Made by a program: the position numbers and the translations under genes | Assembly (NCBI GenBank): GCA_000621905.1 | Contig: JHXB01000001.1 | Span: 62,001 to 126,000, forward strand | Source: Lachnospiraceae bacterium NC2004 | GTDB lineage: Bacteria; Bacillota; Clostridia; Lachnospirales; Lachnospiraceae | Direction: 5' to 3' | Length of the DNA stretch: 64,000 nucleotides | The notes under the pieces: generated by a model | The model's database searches: none | What the model was told of the DNA's origin: nothing | What the model saw: only the letters and a program-made list of their open reading frames with translations | Shown: positions 61,892 through 64,000 of the stretch, piece after piece | Position numbering within the stretch: the first letter of the stretch is position 1 | Layout of the letters: each line of letters begins with the position of its first letter

Positions 61892-62722
61892 ATGGGAAAT
61901 GTCATTTATTGCGAGACCAAGGAGGCTAACACTCCTTACATATTCTTTAATACGAGAGTGCAGGTCTATTCTTACGAAGAGGTGTGCTACTACATAATTA
62001 ACAATCCTTCTTTGATATCTGCTGACGATTTTTCTATGGAGTTTGTTGATTGGGTAAGAGATAAGCTTAATATGCCTGAGTTAGCGGACAAGCTGACTAA
62101 GGAGCTTGAAATTGAAATCAATGGCTTTGAGAGATTTCTTGATACATTTTTGACGGCATACAATTACCTTACGAAAGAGGATGTGAGACTTTTCTTTGTG
62201 AGGTACAAGGATGTCAGTTCGCTCTCAGAGCCGCTTAGACTTAAGAAGCAAGCGGATGGTTATCTCAATTTCGGCAAGTACGTCAGGGCGATAAGGATAT
62301 ATGAGACGATCACTGCTTTAGATTATGTTGATGATGAGCTTATGGCAAATGTTTACCACAACATGGGAGTGGCTCTTTCTAAGAATCTTGATTTTGCGAA
62401 AGCTCTTGTTGCATTTGAAGAAGCATATAATATCAATAAGAGCGAGATTACGCTTAATTGCTATCTCACGATATTCTTCATGCTTGGTCAGGAGGACGAG
62501 GCCAAGAAAGAGGCAGAGAGACTCGGTGCTGATATTAAGGCATTTAATAAACTTTTGGCTGAGTATCACGAGCACGAGAATGACTATCAGACTTCAGAAG
62601 AGGGTAGGCTTCTTATAGCTTCAAGAGCCGATGATAAGTATGGTAAGGAGAAAGAGGCAAGAGTTAAGGAGTTTAAGCTTATTGAGCAGTGGAAGGAAGA
62701 TTATCGTAGGCAGACGACGTAA
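61892..62722 (+). CDS. Helical-repeat (TPR-like) protein
   Basis: A 276-residue cytoplasmic protein. Residues about 115-210 look like TPR helix pairs (Y-L-N-F-G-K-Y-V-R-A-I-R-I-Y-E, Y-H-N-M-G-V-A-L-S-K, A-L-V-A-F-E-E-A-Y). The N-terminus (G-N-V-I-Y-C-E-T) and charged C-terminal tail are unassigned. It starts 30 nt after the Hsp70-like gene, at ATG 61892 with GGAGG and AAGGG upstream. TPR proteins bind partners, so it may be the adaptor of this operon. Confidence 0.75.
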   Translation: MGNVIYCETKEANTPYIFFNTRVQVYSYEEVCYYIINNPSLISADDFSMEFVDWVRDKLNMPELADKLTKELEIEINGFERFLDTFLTAYNYLTKEDVRLFFVRYKDVSSLSEPLRLKKQADGYLNFGKYVRAIRIYETITALDYVDDELMANVYHNMGVALSKNLDFAKALVAFEEAYNINKSEITLNCYLTIFFMLGQEDEAKKEAERLGADIKAFNKLLAEYHEHENDYQTSEEGRLLIASRADDKYGKEKEARVKEFKLIEQWKEDYRRQTT

Positions 62723-62733
62723 GAGGTAATGAT

Positions 62734-63951
62734 ATGGCTTTGTTAGATCGAGTACGCAGAGGCTTTTTAAGGTCGCGTAAGAAAGTTGAACAGGATATTG
62801 AGTCAGATGTTTTAAAAGAGCTTGAGCACGACAGTGAGGAGGCATTTGTCAACCATCAAAACTTTGTGGTTAAGAAGATGAAGGCCAAAGAACTCACGAT
62901 GGAGGAGGCTTCAAGAGAGCTTGTCTCAACTACAAAACAGTTGGACAGGCGAAAGATTGAATATGAGCAGATTACAGCTTATTTAACAGATATACAGCTC
63001 ATAGATCAGATGACTGATGAAGAGAGGGAGGCTGCCCTAGAGGCGGCACTTAAGGTTGCTGCTCTTAACAAGGATAGAGAGGATATTAAGAGCGAGCAGG
63101 AGAGGATGAATAACAGAGAGCGAAGGTTCTTTGAGCTACATGAGGATGAGATAGAAGACGGAATCAACCTTATGGAGGAGCAGGAGGAGTATCAGGCAGC
63201 GGTTCGTAACGACTTAAGACTCTTAGAAGAAGAAAAGGTCAATTTAAAGTACGAGGAGAAGTACTACCTCGAGAAGCTTATAAGGCTTAAGAATGCGGTG
63301 TTTGCGATTATAACCTTAGCGTTGCTACTCACTGCATTTACGGCGTTTATGTTCACTATCTATGAATTTGATATATTGCTTTTGATTTTGTTTTATGTCT
63401 TCGTTGTTGCTGTGTTTGGAACACTTATTTTCTTAAAATACAGAAATGTCAATTACGCGTTGTCGTACTGCAGAAAGCAACAGACTAAGGCGGTTAAGCT
63501 TATTAACAAGGTCAAGGTCAAATGGGTCAACAATGCTTCGACTCTTGATTATCTTTATTCTAAGTACAATGTTATGAGTTCTAGGGAGCTTATCGCACTC
63601 TGGGAGCAATATAACAAGGTTAAAGAGAATGAGGAGATGTATAAGAGGTCCTCTAAGGAGCTTACTCACTATGGCAACCAGCTTGTCAAGGTTTTGCAGA
63701 ATGTGGGAGTTCATGACGCGGACATATGGATTAACCAGCCCGAGGCGATTATAGATCCGAGGGAGATGGTCGAGGTTACACATGGACTTAATGTCAGAAG
63801 ACAGAACCTAAGAGAAGAGATGGAAGTCGATGAGGATATGATAGATCTTGCTACTTCTAATATCAGGGAACGCTTAAAGAAGCACCCAGAGGAGATTGTC
63901 ATAGCAAGACAGATACTTGAACCTTACAGGATAAGGTTGACATTTGACTGA
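62734..63951 (+). CDS. Coiled-coil membrane protein of unknown function
   Basis: A 405-residue protein. Residues about 20-185 are a charged, coiled-coil-like region (E-E-R-E-A-A-L-E-A-A, E-Q-E-R-M-N-N-R-E-R-R). Two close hydrophobic segments (about 188-235, A-I-I-T-L-A-L-L-L-T-A and I-L-L-L-I-L-F-Y-V-F-V) form a membrane hairpin, and a second helical region follows to the end. Both soluble parts are probably cytoplasmic. No family is recognised. It starts 11 nt after the TPR-like gene with GAGGTAATGAT, and ends the operon as seen. The last 49 bases of the window hold no gene. Confidence 0.7.
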   Translation: MALLDRVRRGFLRSRKKVEQDIESDVLKELEHDSEEAFVNHQNFVVKKMKAKELTMEEASRELVSTTKQLDRRKIEYEQITAYLTDIQLIDQMTDEEREAALEAALKVAALNKDREDIKSEQERMNNRERRFFELHEDEIEDGINLMEEQEEYQAAVRNDLRLLEEEKVNLKYEEKYYLEKLIRLKNAVFAIITLALLLTAFTAFMFTIYEFDILLLILFYVFVVAVFGTLIFLKYRNVNYALSYCRKQQTKAVKLINKVKVKWVNNASTLDYLYSKYNVMSSRELIALWEQYNKVKENEEMYKRSSKELTHYGNQLVKVLQNVGVHDADIWINQPEAIIDPREMVEVTHGLNVRRQNLREEMEVDEDMIDLATSNIRERLKKHPEEIVIARQILEPYRIRLTFD

Positions 63952-64000
63952 TAATCATTGTATTTACGGGCTTTTGGGCTTTAAAGTCAATCAATATGCT

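Overview
The window comes from a low-GC anaerobic Firmicute, most likely a Lachnospiraceae member of the Butyrivibrio / Pseudobutyrivibrio / Roseburia kind. The reasons are AGGAGG-type ribosome binding sites, frequent extended -10 (TGn) promoters, an oxygen-sensitive class III ribonucleotide reductase, BspA-like secreted repeat proteins, BceAB-like ABC/two-component modules, and a DUF5717-like / Hsp70-like gene pair that I associate with this family. There is no rRNA, tRNA, CRISPR array or transposase gene in the window.

Layout. 1-4325: three tandem secreted proteins (Big2 and leucine-rich repeat families, and a DUF4874/DUF4832-like protein). 4499-11432: housekeeping genes (glyA, YczE-like membrane protein, DegV, topB, a left-handed beta-helix transferase-like protein, a lipoprotein, rplS). 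11467-12285: PHP-type histidinol phosphatase on the minus strand. 12494-18399: a Ser/Thr phospho-signalling cluster with two PP2C phosphatases, two FHA proteins and two eukaryotic-type kinases. 18593-22605: a dNTP-balance operon (dGTPase, NrdD, NrdG, dUTPase). 22691-25473: chemoreceptor and Mrp ATPase. 25555-29115: riboflavin genes ribD-ribE-ribBA-ribH. 29191-32408: gatC-gatA-gatB. 32472-38768: membrane glycosyltransferase-like protein, PilZ protein, GH3 lipoprotein, purB, Dabb protein, metF. 38806-51091: two complete response regulator / histidine kinase / ABC transporter modules, the second carrying a secreted serine hydrolase. 51277-52572: purA. 52573-55723: an accessory island. 55724-56821: HisC/CobD-type aminotransferase. 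56971-63951: a four-gene operon with a 1192-residue DUF5717-like protein, an Hsp70-fold protein, a helical-repeat protein and a coiled-coil membrane protein.

The main finding is a type III (ToxIN/AbiQ-like) toxin-antitoxin locus at 52869-53715. A consensus promoter is followed by two identical 39-nt tandem repeats (the presumed antitoxin RNA), an intrinsic terminator, and then a gene for a ToxN/AbiQ-family endoribonuclease. Around it lie a long hairpin with a possible loop-downstream pseudoknot (52601-52680), a secreted Big2/LRR protein, and a ~214-nt near-self-complementary element (55498-55711). A 20-bp identical direct repeat at 52808 and 55486 brackets the toxin-antitoxin locus and the LRR gene.

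How the genes may work together (inference). The two kinases, two phosphatases and phosphothreonine-binding FHA proteins form a self-contained reversible phosphorylation circuit. The Hsp70-like / DUF5717-like operon may be another cytoplasmic assembly of this lineage whose function is not known to me. dgt-nrdD-nrdG-dut couple dNTP synthesis to removal of dGTP and dUTP. purA, purB, glyA and metF are purine and one-carbon genes scattered as single units with their own promoters.
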